This document shows positions 1 through 10,065 of a stretch of 64,000 nt of DNA, one piece after another. The DNA is taken from positions 4,823 through 68,822 of the forward strand of contig JBNKTK010000002.1 of the NCBI GenBank assembly GCA_050298035.1, in the 5' to 3' direction. The translations under genes and the position numbers were made by a program. The stretch comes from Gaoshiqia sp050298035. Lineage in GTDB: Bacteria > Bacteroidota > Bacteroidia > Bacteroidales > Prolixibacteraceae. Position 1 is the stretch's first letter. Each line of letters opens with the position of its first letter. The notes under the pieces are model-generated. The model was not told the origin of the DNA, ran no database searches, and saw nothing but the letters and a program-made list of their open reading frames with translations.

Positions 1-1158
1 GCCTACTCAATGGGAATAACCCTGCTTCAAACCTTGCCCGATATCAAACGATGGAATGTGTCCATTCTGGCTACCGACATCAATGCCTCTTTTCTTGAAA
101 AAGCCCAAAAAGCAGAATATACAAAATGGTCGTTCCGGAACACGTCAGACGATTTTAAAAAGCAATATTTCAAGACAGTTCCTCCCAACAAATTTTCAGT
201 CATCCCCAAAATCCGGGAAATGGTGAATTTTGCCCCGTTTAACCTTGCCGCCGACAATTATCTCGGCTTATTGGGCGATGCACCAGCCTTCGACATTATT
301 TTTTGCCGCAACGTGCTGATTTATTTCTCCCCGGAAAACATTATTTCGACAACCAATAAGTTGTACGACTCGCTTGTTCCGGGCGGCATTCTGGTTACAA
401 GTCCTGTTGAAGTGTCGAACCTTGTCTGCGACCGGTTCGACACCATCACGTATGCCGGTTTTACCATTTACCACAAAGGAACAGTTCCCCGGGAGAATAA
501 GCGTGTCCCTGCGCGGGAAGAACCCGGGAAACAAAATTTTTTCTTTCCGCCAAAACCAGTGCTGCCACCACCGGTTGAAACAGGTGTCAGAATTGGCGCT
601 TCTCCTTTAAGCCCACCGGCAAAGGTCACCGAAACAACGCCTGAAAAAATTCCGCCACCGTCAAGTGCTGGCGGCCAGCCGGTCAAAGAAAAGGAGCCAG
701 AGTCGGCACAAAAATCCGAAGCAGCCGTCGATTCACGGAACATCAGCCCCAAAACAGGCACGACAGATACCTACGGTGAACTTATCATGATGGCCAAAAA
801 CAAAGCAGACCTTGGAAAACTAAAAGAAGCCGAAGCATTTTGTGAAAAGGCCATTGAAAAAAATAAACTCGACCCGGCCGCTTATTACCTACTGGCAACC
901 ATCATTCAAGAACAGGGCAACGATGCCGAAGCGATGAAACACGTGAAGAAAGCGCTCTACCTAAACCCCGATTTTGTGCTGGCCCACTTCCTCCACGGCA
1001 CCTTGTCGATGAAAAGCGGGCAAGCGTCGGCCGGTATAAAATCGTTCAAAAACGCGCTTTCGGTACTCTCTAAATTCAATTCCGACGAAGTGATACCCGA
1101 ATCGGACGGCCTGACTGCCGGCCGCTTCAAAGAAATAATACAATCGATTACCAGCTAA
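1..1158 (+). CDS. cheR: CheR-type receptor methyltransferase with C-terminal TPRs (5' partial)
   Basis: Transfers methyl groups from S-adenosylmethionine to glutamates of the chemoreceptor. The frame is open from base 1 (Ala-Tyr-Ser-Met-Gly, the usual CheR E-x-AYSM context), so the true start lies upstream and the ATG at 10 is internal. Visible are ILATDIN (SAM-binding strand), FNL, and FDIIFCRNVLIYF near residues 95-108. A Pro/Lys-rich linker (about 165-255) leads to two or three TPR units (about 258-365). A CheR-TPR fusion is typical of WspC/FrzF-type systems, where the TPRs bind partner proteins. It heads the operon seen here and stops 18 bases before cheW. Confidence 0.92.
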   Translation, partial: AYSMGITLLQTLPDIKRWNVSILATDINASFLEKAQKAEYTKWSFRNTSDDFKKQYFKTVPPNKFSVIPKIREMVNFAPFNLAADNYLGLLGDAPAFDIIFCRNVLIYFSPENIISTTNKLYDSLVPGGILVTSPVEVSNLVCDRFDTITYAGFTIYHKGTVPRENKRVPAREEPGKQNFFFPPKPVLPPPVETGVRIGASPLSPPAKVTETTPEKIPPPSSAGGQPVKEKEPESAQKSEAAVDSRNISPKTGTTDTYGELIMMAKNKADLGKLKEAEAFCEKAIEKNKLDPAAYYLLATIIQEQGNDAEAMKHVKKALYLNPDFVLAHFLHGTLSMKSGQASAGIKSFKNALSVLSKFNSDEVIPESDGLTAGRFKEIIQSITS

Positions 1159-1176
1159 AAACATAATCCAATAGCT

Positions 1177-1710
1177 ATGAGACACAAACCAGCTTCAGAA
1201 CCAATTGATCTCAGTGCTGCCCTTAAGCAAAAAATACTGAACGAGAGGGCCGGGATACTTGCCCGTCCGTTAAATGCAAACATCCAGCAGGGAACGGTAA
1301 TTGAAGGGTTGAGCATCCTGCTGTCTGACGAAACCTACATCCTCGACTCACAATATGTTGTCGAGGTGTTGCCGTTGAACGAAATAACCCCGCTTCCAGG
1401 CACCCCGGCATTTTTGTCGGGCATTATCAACGTGAGGGGACGGATTTTGTCGGTCATCAACCTGAAAAATTTCCTCGGCCTGCCTGAAAAAGGCATCACC
1501 AACCTAAACCGTGTCATTGTGGTTAAGAACGAAGACATTGAACTGGGGCTGCTGGCAGACGAGGTCACCGGTTACCAAACAGTCCGAACCGACAAACTCC
1601 AGAAAGAACTCCCCACACTTCAGGTTACCCAAAAAGAGTTTGTCACTGGAATTACTCCCGATGGCGAGATTGTGTTCAATCTGATTTTTTTTTACATAAC
1701 GATAAAATAA
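1177..1710 (+). CDS. cheW: CheW-like coupling protein, C-terminus altered by a T9 frameshift
   Basis: Adaptor linking receptor to CheA kinase. The CheW domain covers about residues 40-170 with the conserved GIINVRG motif (about 86-92) and a GLLADEVTG strand. The 177-residue product ends FNLIFFYITIK, which is not a CheW tail. The frame runs through nine T at 1685-1693. With ten T it would continue as FNLIFFLHNDKIIINEEV and stop at 1728-1730, a typical CheW ending. Either the gene is intact and one T was lost in sequencing, or the tract slips in the cell. The N-terminal 40 residues precede the domain and have no recognised role. Confidence 0.9.
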   Translation: MRHKPASEPIDLSAALKQKILNERAGILARPLNANIQQGTVIEGLSILLSDETYILDSQYVVEVLPLNEITPLPGTPAFLSGIINVRGRILSVINLKNFLGLPEKGITNLNRVIVVKNEDIELGLLADEVTGYQTVRTDKLQKELPTLQVTQKEFVTGITPDGEIVFNLIFFYITIK

Positions 1711-1746
1711 TCATAAACGAAGAAGTATAACTTAAACCCATACATC

Positions 1747-3513
1747 ATGAAAATCTTTGAAAATCTGTTAATTCGCTCCAAACTTCTGATCAGCTTTGGA
1801 TTGGTCTGGATCATGTTCCTGGCCACGATCATTGTTGCCTACTTAAACATCAACAACAACAACAAGTCGGAAAAAACACTGAACGACATCTATTTCCAGT
1901 CAGCCCTGATTGCCAAAGACATTCAATCGCTTCAAAATCACAACAGGGCCGAAATATTGAACCTGATGCTGGTCAACGACAAAGGAGAGCAGGCAAAAAT
2001 AAAAGCAAACATTGCACAAAACTCAGACAGCATAAACGGGATGATCAGCCAATTGTCAGAACTTAAGTCGGATGCTTTTCAGGAAAACCTGATCAAAGAT
2101 CTGAAAGATGTTCTTGATGTTTACAGGGACGGACGCGAGGAAGAGATCGGCCTGATTGAAAACGGCAAGATTGACGAAGCGAGACAATTGGGAGCCGGCA
2201 TTCAGGCGGAGCGCTTTGAAAAGATCGAAGCCCTCCTCCAAAGTATATCAGACAAAGGCCTTAAGGACACATCCGTCCAGCTTGCAGCCGACTTAAAGCA
2301 GGCCCGTACCTCAACGGCCATCTTTATCACCCTGGGTATAGTTGCACTGGTACTTAGCACACTCATTATATTATCGATGAACAAGTTGGTCGCTATTCCT
2401 TTAAACCGGATTTCTGACATGGCATCGAATATTGCGCTGGGCGATTTAAGCATGGAACTGACAGATAACAACCGGAAGGATGAAATCGGCCAACTGACCA
2501 ATTCCTTCAAAACGATGCAGACATCGTTAATAGAAAAAGCGGAAAGCGCACGCCAGATTTCAGAGGGCAACCTTGACATTGAGATCACCCCGCTTTCAGA
2601 AAAAGACATGATGGGCTATTCGTTCCAAACCATGGTGAAAAAACTCCGGTCACAACTGCAAGACATCAGCGACGGGATCAATGTGCTGGCTTCAAGCTCG
2701 GCGGAAATTATGGCATCGGTCTCACAACTGGCTTCAAGCTCGGCAGAAACGGCCACTGCAGTTGGCGAAACTAGCTCCACCGTGGAGGAAGTTAAACAAA
2801 CAGCCACCGTATCGAACGACAAAGCCCAGACAGTTTCCGAAAACGCGATGAAAATGACTAAAATATCGGGAGAGGGGAACAAAGCCGTCAGCAACACCAT
2901 CGAAGGGATGTCGAAAATTAAAAACCAAATGAATGCCATCGCCAACATGGTGGTCAAATTAAGCGAACAAAGCCAGACCATTGGCGAAATTACTTCTACG
3001 GTGACTGAACTGGCCGAGCAATCGAACCTGCTCGCTGTCAACGCGGCCATCGAAGCGGCCAAGGCAGGCGAACAGGGCAAAGGTTTTTCGGTCGTGGCAC
3101 AGGAAATCAAGTTGTTGGCCAACCGGTCAAAAGAGGCAACGGCCCAGGTAAAGACCATTTTACGCGATGTCCAGAAGTCGATCAGCTCGGCGGTGATGGC
3201 CACCGAAGAAGGATCGAAAGCGGTGGACGAAGGATTGAAGCTGACCAACATTTCGGGTGACACGATCCGCACCCTTTCCGACAGTGTAACCGAAGCATCG
3301 AATACAGCCATTCAAATTGCCACCTCCAGCCAACAGCAACTCGAAGGAATGAGCCAGATCGCGGCTGCCATGGAAAGCATCAGCGAGGCCAGTAAACAAT
3401 CGGTGACCAGCACCAAACAGTCGGTTGAGTCGGTCAACGAATTACAGAAGGTTGGCCAAAAACTCAATACATTAATTAAACATTACAAACTTAGCACAAA
3501 TGGCAAATCGTGA
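1747..3513 (+). CDS. Methyl-accepting chemotaxis protein, 4HB-type sensor
   Basis: Inner-membrane receptor, 588 residues. TM1 is at about 12-33, followed by a helical periplasmic region of about 155 residues that looks like a four-helix-bundle sensor, TM2 at about 189-210, HAMP at about 211-265 and a cytoplasmic signalling coiled coil at about 300-565. The hairpin tip is recognisable by EQSNLLAVNAAIEAAKAGE followed by GKGFSVVAQEIKLLA. There is no CheR-docking pentapeptide at the C-terminus. It is the only receptor in the operon, between cheW and cheA, and its last 14 bases overlap the cheA start, so the two are probably translated together. Confidence 0.95.
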   Translation: MKIFENLLIRSKLLISFGLVWIMFLATIIVAYLNINNNNKSEKTLNDIYFQSALIAKDIQSLQNHNRAEILNLMLVNDKGEQAKIKANIAQNSDSINGMISQLSELKSDAFQENLIKDLKDVLDVYRDGREEEIGLIENGKIDEARQLGAGIQAERFEKIEALLQSISDKGLKDTSVQLAADLKQARTSTAIFITLGIVALVLSTLIILSMNKLVAIPLNRISDMASNIALGDLSMELTDNNRKDEIGQLTNSFKTMQTSLIEKAESARQISEGNLDIEITPLSEKDMMGYSFQTMVKKLRSQLQDISDGINVLASSSAEIMASVSQLASSSAETATAVGETSSTVEEVKQTATVSNDKAQTVSENAMKMTKISGEGNKAVSNTIEGMSKIKNQMNAIANMVVKLSEQSQTIGEITSTVTELAEQSNLLAVNAAIEAAKAGEQGKGFSVVAQEIKLLANRSKEATAQVKTILRDVQKSISSAVMATEEGSKAVDEGLKLTNISGDTIRTLSDSVTEASNTAIQIATSSQQQLEGMSQIAAAMESISEASKQSVTSTKQSVESVNELQKVGQKLNTLIKHYKLSTNGKS

Positions 3514-5800
3514 GGAATTCTTGAAACGCCTGCGGAAAACCTTCAAGATCGAAGCGGAAGAAGGGATCGCCCACATCACTTCGAGCCTGATCGAACTGGA
3601 AAAAGGCACACCCGCCAAAAGGCAGGATGAACTGGTCGAAGCCGTTTTTCGTGATGCACACAGCCTGAAAGGAGCGGCGAGGGCCGTTAATTTCACCGAA
3701 ATTGAAACCGTATGCCAGGCGTTGGAAGGTGTTTTTTCGGAATTGAAAAACAACGCTTTTTCACTCACTCCCGAACTCTTCGACCTGTTTCATCAAACGG
3801 TTAACTTGTTGTCCGGATTGCTGCAGGACTCTTCGGGCGAAGCTGACAACGCAAATTCAGAGAAAGTAAAGAGCCAGATATACTTGCTGCAAAATGTTTC
3901 GGGGCAGACGCACCTAGCCAGACCAAAGCCTTCCCGGGAGGAATCGTCCCCCAAAGACGTTCCGCCCAAAGAACAACCATTGTCCGAAGCAGGATCAGAT
4001 GCGGAAAAGCGCACAGTAAAACCAAAGGTGCCCGACGAAACGGTCCCGTTGATTCAAAAAACCGAGAGCACCATCCGCATCTCAATCGAGAAACTCGACA
4101 ACCTGCTCAACCAGGCTGAAGAAATGCAAACCCTGAAACAATCACTGTCGCACATCAATAACAACCTGGTACAAATCGGCTCCAAACTGGACATTCTCAA
4201 TCACGAAAACTCAGTGGTCTCCTCGAAACACCGGGATGCCCTCGGCGAAGCCGATACAGCCAAAGCTGCCCAAGCAGCAGCCGGCTATTTCGATTGGGCG
4301 ACTTCGATGATGAAAGCAATCGGCAACGACCTTGAGGTGTTGAGTAAACACACGGTCAACGAAGGTTACAGCTCGGGCGTGAAGGTCGAAGCATTAATCG
4401 ACGATGTGAAAAAAATCATTTCCGTACCCTTCTCGCTCATCCTGGACGGCTTCCCAAAAGCAGCCCGGGACCTATCAAAAGACCGCGGGAAGAAAGTAAA
4501 AGTAGAAGTGACCGGGAGTGAACTTGAAATCGACCGCCGGATACTGGAAGAACTGCGAAATCCGTTTATCCATCTGCTCAGGAACACCATTGACCACGGT
4601 GTCGAAAAGCCCGAAATAAGGATCCAAAAGGAAAAGCCGGAGACCGGCATGATCAAAATTTCGGTGGAACAACTAGAAAATAACCACATGGCCATTATTT
4701 TCTCCGATGATGGCGCGGGCATCGAACTGGAGAAAGTCAGGCAAAAATATATCCGGCAGGAAGATATCCCCCGGCAGGAATGGAAGACGATTACAGAAAA
4801 CACACTAATCAATTACCTCTTCAAGTCAGGCTTTTCGACCACCGAACTGATCACCGATATTTCGGGGCGGGGGCTTGGGCTTTCCATTGTCCAGGAAAAA
4901 GTGGAACAACTGGGGGGAACAGTTTCGGTAAAAACGGTGAAAGATGCCGGCACCGAGTTCAGGATCGAAGTTCCCCTGTCACTGGTCACCTTCCGGGGCG
5001 TCATCGTCAAAGTTGGTGAATTTGAATTTGTAGTCCCGACTTCAAAAATCAACAGGATCGTGCGCATCGAGAAAACAACAGTCAAAACCGTCGAAAACAA
5101 ACAGGTTTTTCAATATGAAGACACCGCAGTTCCACTGGTATTCCTTTCGAGCCTGCTTGAGATTCCCGGGAAAGAAACCGAAGCCGATAGATGGCCGGTG
5201 ATGCTTTTGGGCATGGGAAACAACCAGATCGGTTTTGTCATCGATGCCATCGTTGACGAAGAGCTGGTGATGTCCAAGAAATTCAACAGCCAGATGAAAC
5301 GGGTACGGAATATTTCAGGGGCTACCGTTCTGGGCTCGGGCAAAGTGTTGCCCATCCTGAATGTTTCCGACCTGCTGAAATCGGCAACCAAACAACAGGA
5401 AGTTAAACTACCTGAACCGAAAACCGAAAAGAAAAAAAGCTCGGTACTGGTCGTCGAGGACTCGATCACCTCTCGCATGTTGCTAAAAAATATCCTCGAA
5501 ACAGCCGGCTACGACGTGCTGACAGCCACCGACGGCATCGACGGGTACACCAGGCTGAGGGAATCGGTCACCGACCTGGTCATTTCCGATGTCGACATGC
5601 CCCGAATGAATGGATTCGATATGACGGCCAAAATCCGGTCAGACAAGGACCTGTCCGAAGTACCCGTAGTTCTGGTCACGTCTCTGTCTAAGCGGGAAGA
5701 CCGCGAACGGGGCTTAGAGGTTGGCGCCAACGCCTATATTGTGAAAAGCAATTTCGACCAAAGCAACCTGCTTGAGGTCGTAGAACGATTATTAAACTAA
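3500..5800 (+). CDS. cheA: Hybrid chemotaxis kinase CheA-REC
   Basis: Histidine kinase of the array, 766 residues. Domains in order: HPt with phospho-acceptor His54 in DAHSLKGAAR; linker rich in Pro/Lys (about 130-190); dimerisation helices; ATPase with RNTIDHGVEKPEIR (N box), DDGAGIEL and SGRGLGLSIV; CheW-like P5 domain (about 490-630); and a C-terminal receiver (about 645-766) with acceptor Asp in LVISDVDMP and a conserved Lys in YIVKS. A receiver fused to CheA is typical of WspE/FrzE-like alternative-function systems and may act as a phosphate sink. It starts inside the receptor gene and ends three bases before cheB. Confidence 0.95.
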   Translation: MANREEFLKRLRKTFKIEAEEGIAHITSSLIELEKGTPAKRQDELVEAVFRDAHSLKGAARAVNFTEIETVCQALEGVFSELKNNAFSLTPELFDLFHQTVNLLSGLLQDSSGEADNANSEKVKSQIYLLQNVSGQTHLARPKPSREESSPKDVPPKEQPLSEAGSDAEKRTVKPKVPDETVPLIQKTESTIRISIEKLDNLLNQAEEMQTLKQSLSHINNNLVQIGSKLDILNHENSVVSSKHRDALGEADTAKAAQAAAGYFDWATSMMKAIGNDLEVLSKHTVNEGYSSGVKVEALIDDVKKIISVPFSLILDGFPKAARDLSKDRGKKVKVEVTGSELEIDRRILEELRNPFIHLLRNTIDHGVEKPEIRIQKEKPETGMIKISVEQLENNHMAIIFSDDGAGIELEKVRQKYIRQEDIPRQEWKTITENTLINYLFKSGFSTTELITDISGRGLGLSIVQEKVEQLGGTVSVKTVKDAGTEFRIEVPLSLVTFRGVIVKVGEFEFVVPTSKINRIVRIEKTTVKTVENKQVFQYEDTAVPLVFLSSLLEIPGKETEADRWPVMLLGMGNNQIGFVIDAIVDEELVMSKKFNSQMKRVRNISGATVLGSGKVLPILNVSDLLKSATKQQEVKLPEPKTEKKKSSVLVVEDSITSRMLLKNILETAGYDVLTATDGIDGYTRLRESVTDLVISDVDMPRMNGFDMTAKIRSDKDLSEVPVVLVTSLSKREDRERGLEVGANAYIVKSNFDQSNLLEVVERLLN

Positions 5801-5803
5801 AAT

Positions 5804-6865
5804 ATGAACCGTCAAACTCCTATAAAACTTCTTATAGTTGAAGACTCACGGGTCGTGAGCGAGTACATTGAATACATTTTCAGCAACGACAAGGACATTG
5901 AAATCATTGGAAACGTCAGCACCGGGAAGCAGGCCATTGAATTCATCATGCATCAGAAACCGGATGTGATCACCATGGATATTGACATGCCCGAGATGGA
6001 CGGGTTGGAAGCTACCCGGCAAATTATGTCGACCACGCCGATCCCAATTTTAATTGTTACGGCAAGCCGGAACGCGCACGAAATAACGGTTTCAATCGAA
6101 GCGCTGGCAGCCGGCGCCCTGGCCGTAATTGAAAAACCGGTTGGCATTGACCACCCCAATGCGGAAGAGCTGGCCCGCAAAATGGTGAACCTGACCAAAA
6201 TCATGTCAGAAATACCGGTGATAAACAGAAGAAGAAAGGCGCTGGTGACAGCCCCGGTACCGGCCGTGGACCAAGACGTTTTCAGGAAAATCAAAATCGA
6301 CAGGCCCGAAGTGGTCGCCATTGGCGTTTCCTCCGGCGGGCCGCAAACCTTACCCGTGGTTTTTTCAAAAATTACCGACAATTTCCCCGCGCCCATTTTG
6401 GTTGTCCAGCACATTGCCCCGGGGTTTATTGACGGGTTGGTCTCCTGGCTTCAAAAAATGCTTCAAATCCCGGTACTCATAGCCCGGCACGACGAACCGC
6501 TCCGGCCGGGCCACATCTACTTTGCCCCGGATAAATTTCAATTCGGGATCTCAGAAAAGAGGAAAATATTCCTCAAGAACGGGGAAGCGCCACGTGGCTT
6601 CTGTCCTTCGGTGTCGCACCTCTTTAACAGTGTGGCCGATAATTTTGGAAGCTCCGCGCTGGGCATCATTTTAACCGGAATGGGAAATGACGGGACGGCC
6701 GAACTGAAACGGATGCACGACCTTGGCGCAACCACCATCGCCCAAAGCAAGGAAAGCTCCCTGATATACGGGATGCCAGGCGTTGCTGCTCAAATAGGGG
6801 CCGCGTCCCATATACTCAGCGACGAAGAAATCAGTTTGTTGTTAGCTAAAATAGAAAAAGCATGA
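5804..6865 (+). CDS. cheB: CheB-type protein-glutamate methylesterase
   Basis: Removes methyl groups from (and deamidates) the receptor when its receiver is phosphorylated by CheA, 353 residues. The N-terminal receiver (1-125) has LLIVEDSRVV, acceptor Asp in ITMDIDMPEMDG and a conserved Lys in VIEKPVG. The C-terminal esterase (about 160-350) shows the catalytic Ser in GVSSGGPQTLP, His in VVQHIAPGF and Asp in TGMGNDG, all intact. It lies three bases behind cheA and so belongs to the same transcript. Confidence 0.95.
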   Translation: MNRQTPIKLLIVEDSRVVSEYIEYIFSNDKDIEIIGNVSTGKQAIEFIMHQKPDVITMDIDMPEMDGLEATRQIMSTTPIPILIVTASRNAHEITVSIEALAAGALAVIEKPVGIDHPNAEELARKMVNLTKIMSEIPVINRRRKALVTAPVPAVDQDVFRKIKIDRPEVVAIGVSSGGPQTLPVVFSKITDNFPAPILVVQHIAPGFIDGLVSWLQKMLQIPVLIARHDEPLRPGHIYFAPDKFQFGISEKRKIFLKNGEAPRGFCPSVSHLFNSVADNFGSSALGIILTGMGNDGTAELKRMHDLGATTIAQSKESSLIYGMPGVAAQIGAASHILSDEEISLLLAKIEKA

Positions 6866-6994
6866 AATAGCCTTAAAAGCCAGAGCCATACAAACCGGAA
6901 ACGCTTCAATAGCTATTCCATCCGTTAAAGCAATTATTTGAAACCCTGGCATTAATACGAAAATTCTAGCTGGTAATATTGAAAATTGATACAG

Positions 6995-9907
6995 ATGAAA
7001 ACAAATGACAGAATATTAATCCTCGTGGTCGAAGATAGTTTGACCCAGGCCGAAGAGCTAAAATTCATACTTGAAGAACACCGGTATAACGTTGAACATG
7101 CGATGAATGGCGAACTTGCACTGCAAAAGCTCGGGAAGATCGAGCCCAACATCATCATCAGCGACATTATGATGCCTGGTATGGATGGCTATGCTTTCTG
7201 TTCATTTGTCAAATCGAGCGAGCGGTACAAGAATATTCCGGTGATCCTGCTGACCTCGCTTTCCGACCCGCACGATGTCATCAAAGGGCTCGAAAGCGGG
7301 GCCGACAGTTTCCTGACCAAACCTTACAACGAAAGCCTGCTGATTTCAAGGATCAACTATTTTATCCAGAATACCGACCTGAGAAAATCGCAAGTGGATA
7401 ATTCTGTGGCAGAAGTACTGTATGCCAATCACCGCCATACCATTTCTTCTTCGTCAAGGCAAATCCTCGATATTCTGCTGTCCACCTACGAGGACTCGAT
7501 CCGAAAAAATGAAGAATTAATTGAAATAAACCGGGACCTCAAAGCCGCCCAGGATAAACTGACCAGGCTAAACGAATCGCTTGAGGAAACGGTAAGATAT
7601 CGCACCAAGCAACTGGAAAGCACCAACCAACATTTACTGGAAGAAATCGTCGAACGAAAACAGCTTGCCGAAGAACTGATGCGGGCACAGCTCATGTTAA
7701 AATCGAGTCTCGAAAGCCCCAGGGACATGATGATCCTTTCGATCGACAAAGATTACCGCTACCTGTATTTCAACAAAGCTTACGAAGATTTTATGCTGGC
7801 TACCTACAACCGCCGCGTGAAAACCGGGATGAATGTGCTGGAATGTATTTCCGCGGACGGTGACCGGGAAAAGGCGAAACAAAACTATGACAAGGCCATC
7901 GACGGAACAGCCCATTCAACCGTCGACGAATATGGCGGCAGCGAGAAAATTTATTACGAAGTTTTTTTCAACCCTACAATCGATCAAAACAACGAAATTA
8001 TTGGTACTACTGTCTTTGCTCGCGATATCACCGAGCGGCTCAGAACGGAAAAAGCCATCATTGATAACGAAGCCAAGTTCAGGGCTGTTTTCGAGGGATC
8101 GCTTGATGCGAACCTGTTGCTTGACGAACAGGGCTTTTTTGATTGCAACCAGTCGACCCTGGACCTGTTTGGCCTGAAAAAGAAAGATGGAATCCTTAAT
8201 AAACAACCCGCCTTTTATTCTCCCGACTTCCAGCCCGATGGATCGCCGTCAGGATCAGCCTCAGAAAAACATGCGTCAGATGCCTTGTCAAGCGGGGGAA
8301 GTTTCTTCGAATGGACTTATAAACGTGCCGATGGCTCTCCCTTTCCGGCAGAAGTGCTGCTGAGCCGGTTCACCTTAAACGACAAACCGGTAGTAATGAC
8401 CACCGTCCGCGAAATCACCGAACGAAAGAAAGCCGAAGAAGCGCTGAAGGAAAGTGAAAAGAAATACCGCAACCTGTTTACGGAAATGTCGGAAGGATTT
8501 GCCCTCCACGAAATTATTTGCGACAAAAGCGGCGTACCATGCGATTACCGGTTCATCGAAGTCAACCCGGCATTTGAAAAAATCACCGGGATAAAAGCGG
8601 CTGCTATCAAAGGCAAAACAGTGAAAGAAGTTATGCCTGCAACTGAGGAATACTGGATTGAAGCCTATGGCAGGGTCGCGCTGACCGGCCAGCACATCCA
8701 GTTTGAAGATTATTCGCAAACAATGGGCAAATTTTTTCACGTGACAGCCTATTGCCCCAAGCCCGGGCAATTTGCGACTTTCTTCTACGATATCACCGAA
8801 CGAAAAAAAGCAGAGCTCAGCCTGAAAGAAAGTAACGAGCTAAACAAATCGTTGCTTCAAACCATTCCGTTTGGGATGGACATCGTTGACGAACAGGGAA
8901 CCATTCTTTTTATGAACGATGTTCTGACATCGATGTATGGCAAAACCGCCATTGGGAAAAAGTGCTGGAGACTTTACCGTGACAACAAAACCCAGTGCGA
9001 ATCGTGCCCGAGGGAAAAAGGCTTTGAAATCGACCAAAGTTCGACCCTGGAAGTAACCGATATATTCGCAGGCCGCATATTCCAGATCAGCAATACGGGA
9101 ATGATGTTTCAGGGGAAAAAAGCCATTCTCGAAATCTTCCTGGACATCACCGACCGGAAACAAAACGAGACAGAACTGATTAAAGCCAAAGAACGCGCCG
9201 AAGAAGCAGATAAACTTAAGTCGGCGTTCCTGGCCAATATGAGCCATGAAATCCGGACACCGCTGAACAGCATTCTCGGGTACTCCGAATTGTTGAAAGA
9301 CGAGGACTTCGACGTCAATCAAAAGCATCACTTCACCCATATAATTGCTTTAAACGGCAACCAGTTGCTGTCGATTATCGACAACATCATGGATATCTCG
9401 AAAATTGAATCCGGACAGATTGAAACACGTTATTCCGTATTCGACCTAAACAAGGCACTGGATGAAATTTACCGTGATTTTTCAATAAAAGCCCGGGAAA
9501 AAGGGGTTGAGTTCATTTGGGACAAATTCGAGAAAAAATCGAAATTTGAAATTAACTGCGACGAACTCAGGTTGAAGCAAATCATTAACAACCTAGTAGT
9601 CAATGCCCTTAAATTTACCGAACAAGGTTTTGTTGAGATCGGGTATACAGTAAGTGATAGTTTCATCCAGTTCTTTGTAAGAGACACGGGGGTCGGCATC
9701 CCGCCCGAATTTCATCAAAAGATTTTCGAACGATTCCGGCAAGTCAACAACGGGTCTACCCGCAAATATGGCGGGAATGGACTGGGACTGCCTATTTCAA
9801 AAAGCCTGGTCGAATTGCTTGGCGGGAAAATCTGGATTGAATCGGAACCGGGGAAAGGATCAACTTTTTACTTCACAGTCCCAAAGGACATGATCTCGAA
9901 AAATTAA
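6995..9907 (+). CDS. REC-multiPAS histidine kinase, probable output of the chemosensory array
   Basis: Kinase of about 970 residues. I use the ATG at 6995; a TTG at 6986 is also in frame. The receiver at about 1-120 has acceptor Asp in IIISDIMMPGMDG and Lys in FLTKPYN. A coiled coil (about 165-230) is followed by about four PAS/PAC units between 235 and 730, marked by repeated ITER(K) ends. HisKA has His751 in MSHEIRTP, and HATPase_c shows NNLVVNALKFTE, DTGVGI and GGNGLGL. It has no transmembrane segment and no C-terminal receiver. It starts 129 bases behind cheB on the same strand, so CheA-REC to REC-kinase phosphotransfer is a plausible output. The downstream partner is not in view. Confidence 0.9.
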   Translation: MKTNDRILILVVEDSLTQAEELKFILEEHRYNVEHAMNGELALQKLGKIEPNIIISDIMMPGMDGYAFCSFVKSSERYKNIPVILLTSLSDPHDVIKGLESGADSFLTKPYNESLLISRINYFIQNTDLRKSQVDNSVAEVLYANHRHTISSSSRQILDILLSTYEDSIRKNEELIEINRDLKAAQDKLTRLNESLEETVRYRTKQLESTNQHLLEEIVERKQLAEELMRAQLMLKSSLESPRDMMILSIDKDYRYLYFNKAYEDFMLATYNRRVKTGMNVLECISADGDREKAKQNYDKAIDGTAHSTVDEYGGSEKIYYEVFFNPTIDQNNEIIGTTVFARDITERLRTEKAIIDNEAKFRAVFEGSLDANLLLDEQGFFDCNQSTLDLFGLKKKDGILNKQPAFYSPDFQPDGSPSGSASEKHASDALSSGGSFFEWTYKRADGSPFPAEVLLSRFTLNDKPVVMTTVREITERKKAEEALKESEKKYRNLFTEMSEGFALHEIICDKSGVPCDYRFIEVNPAFEKITGIKAAAIKGKTVKEVMPATEEYWIEAYGRVALTGQHIQFEDYSQTMGKFFHVTAYCPKPGQFATFFYDITERKKAELSLKESNELNKSLLQTIPFGMDIVDEQGTILFMNDVLTSMYGKTAIGKKCWRLYRDNKTQCESCPREKGFEIDQSSTLEVTDIFAGRIFQISNTGMMFQGKKAILEIFLDITDRKQNETELIKAKERAEEADKLKSAFLANMSHEIRTPLNSILGYSELLKDEDFDVNQKHHFTHIIALNGNQLLSIIDNIMDISKIESGQIETRYSVFDLNKALDEIYRDFSIKAREKGVEFIWDKFEKKSKFEINCDELRLKQIINNLVVNALKFTEQGFVEIGYTVSDSFIQFFVRDTGVGIPPEFHQKIFERFRQVNNGSTRKYGGNGLGLPISKSLVELLGGKIWIESEPGKGSTFYFTVPKDMISKN

Positions 9908-10065
9908 CCACGCGCTCTTGTTTCATGGGTCCGGTAACTCAACGCCGATCACCGGAGTACAAGATTACCAGACCACAGGATATTCAGATGTTCAAAAAAC
10001 AGAAGTCATAAGTGGTCATTTATTCAACTAATTTGATCCTTGCACGTTGCAAAACTGATGTCTTT

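Noticed and set aside
2616..3311. 231-codon antisense frame across the MCP
   Set aside because: Opposite the highly repetitive helical signalling domain, whose Ala/Ser codons leave the reverse strand open. No start context or motif.
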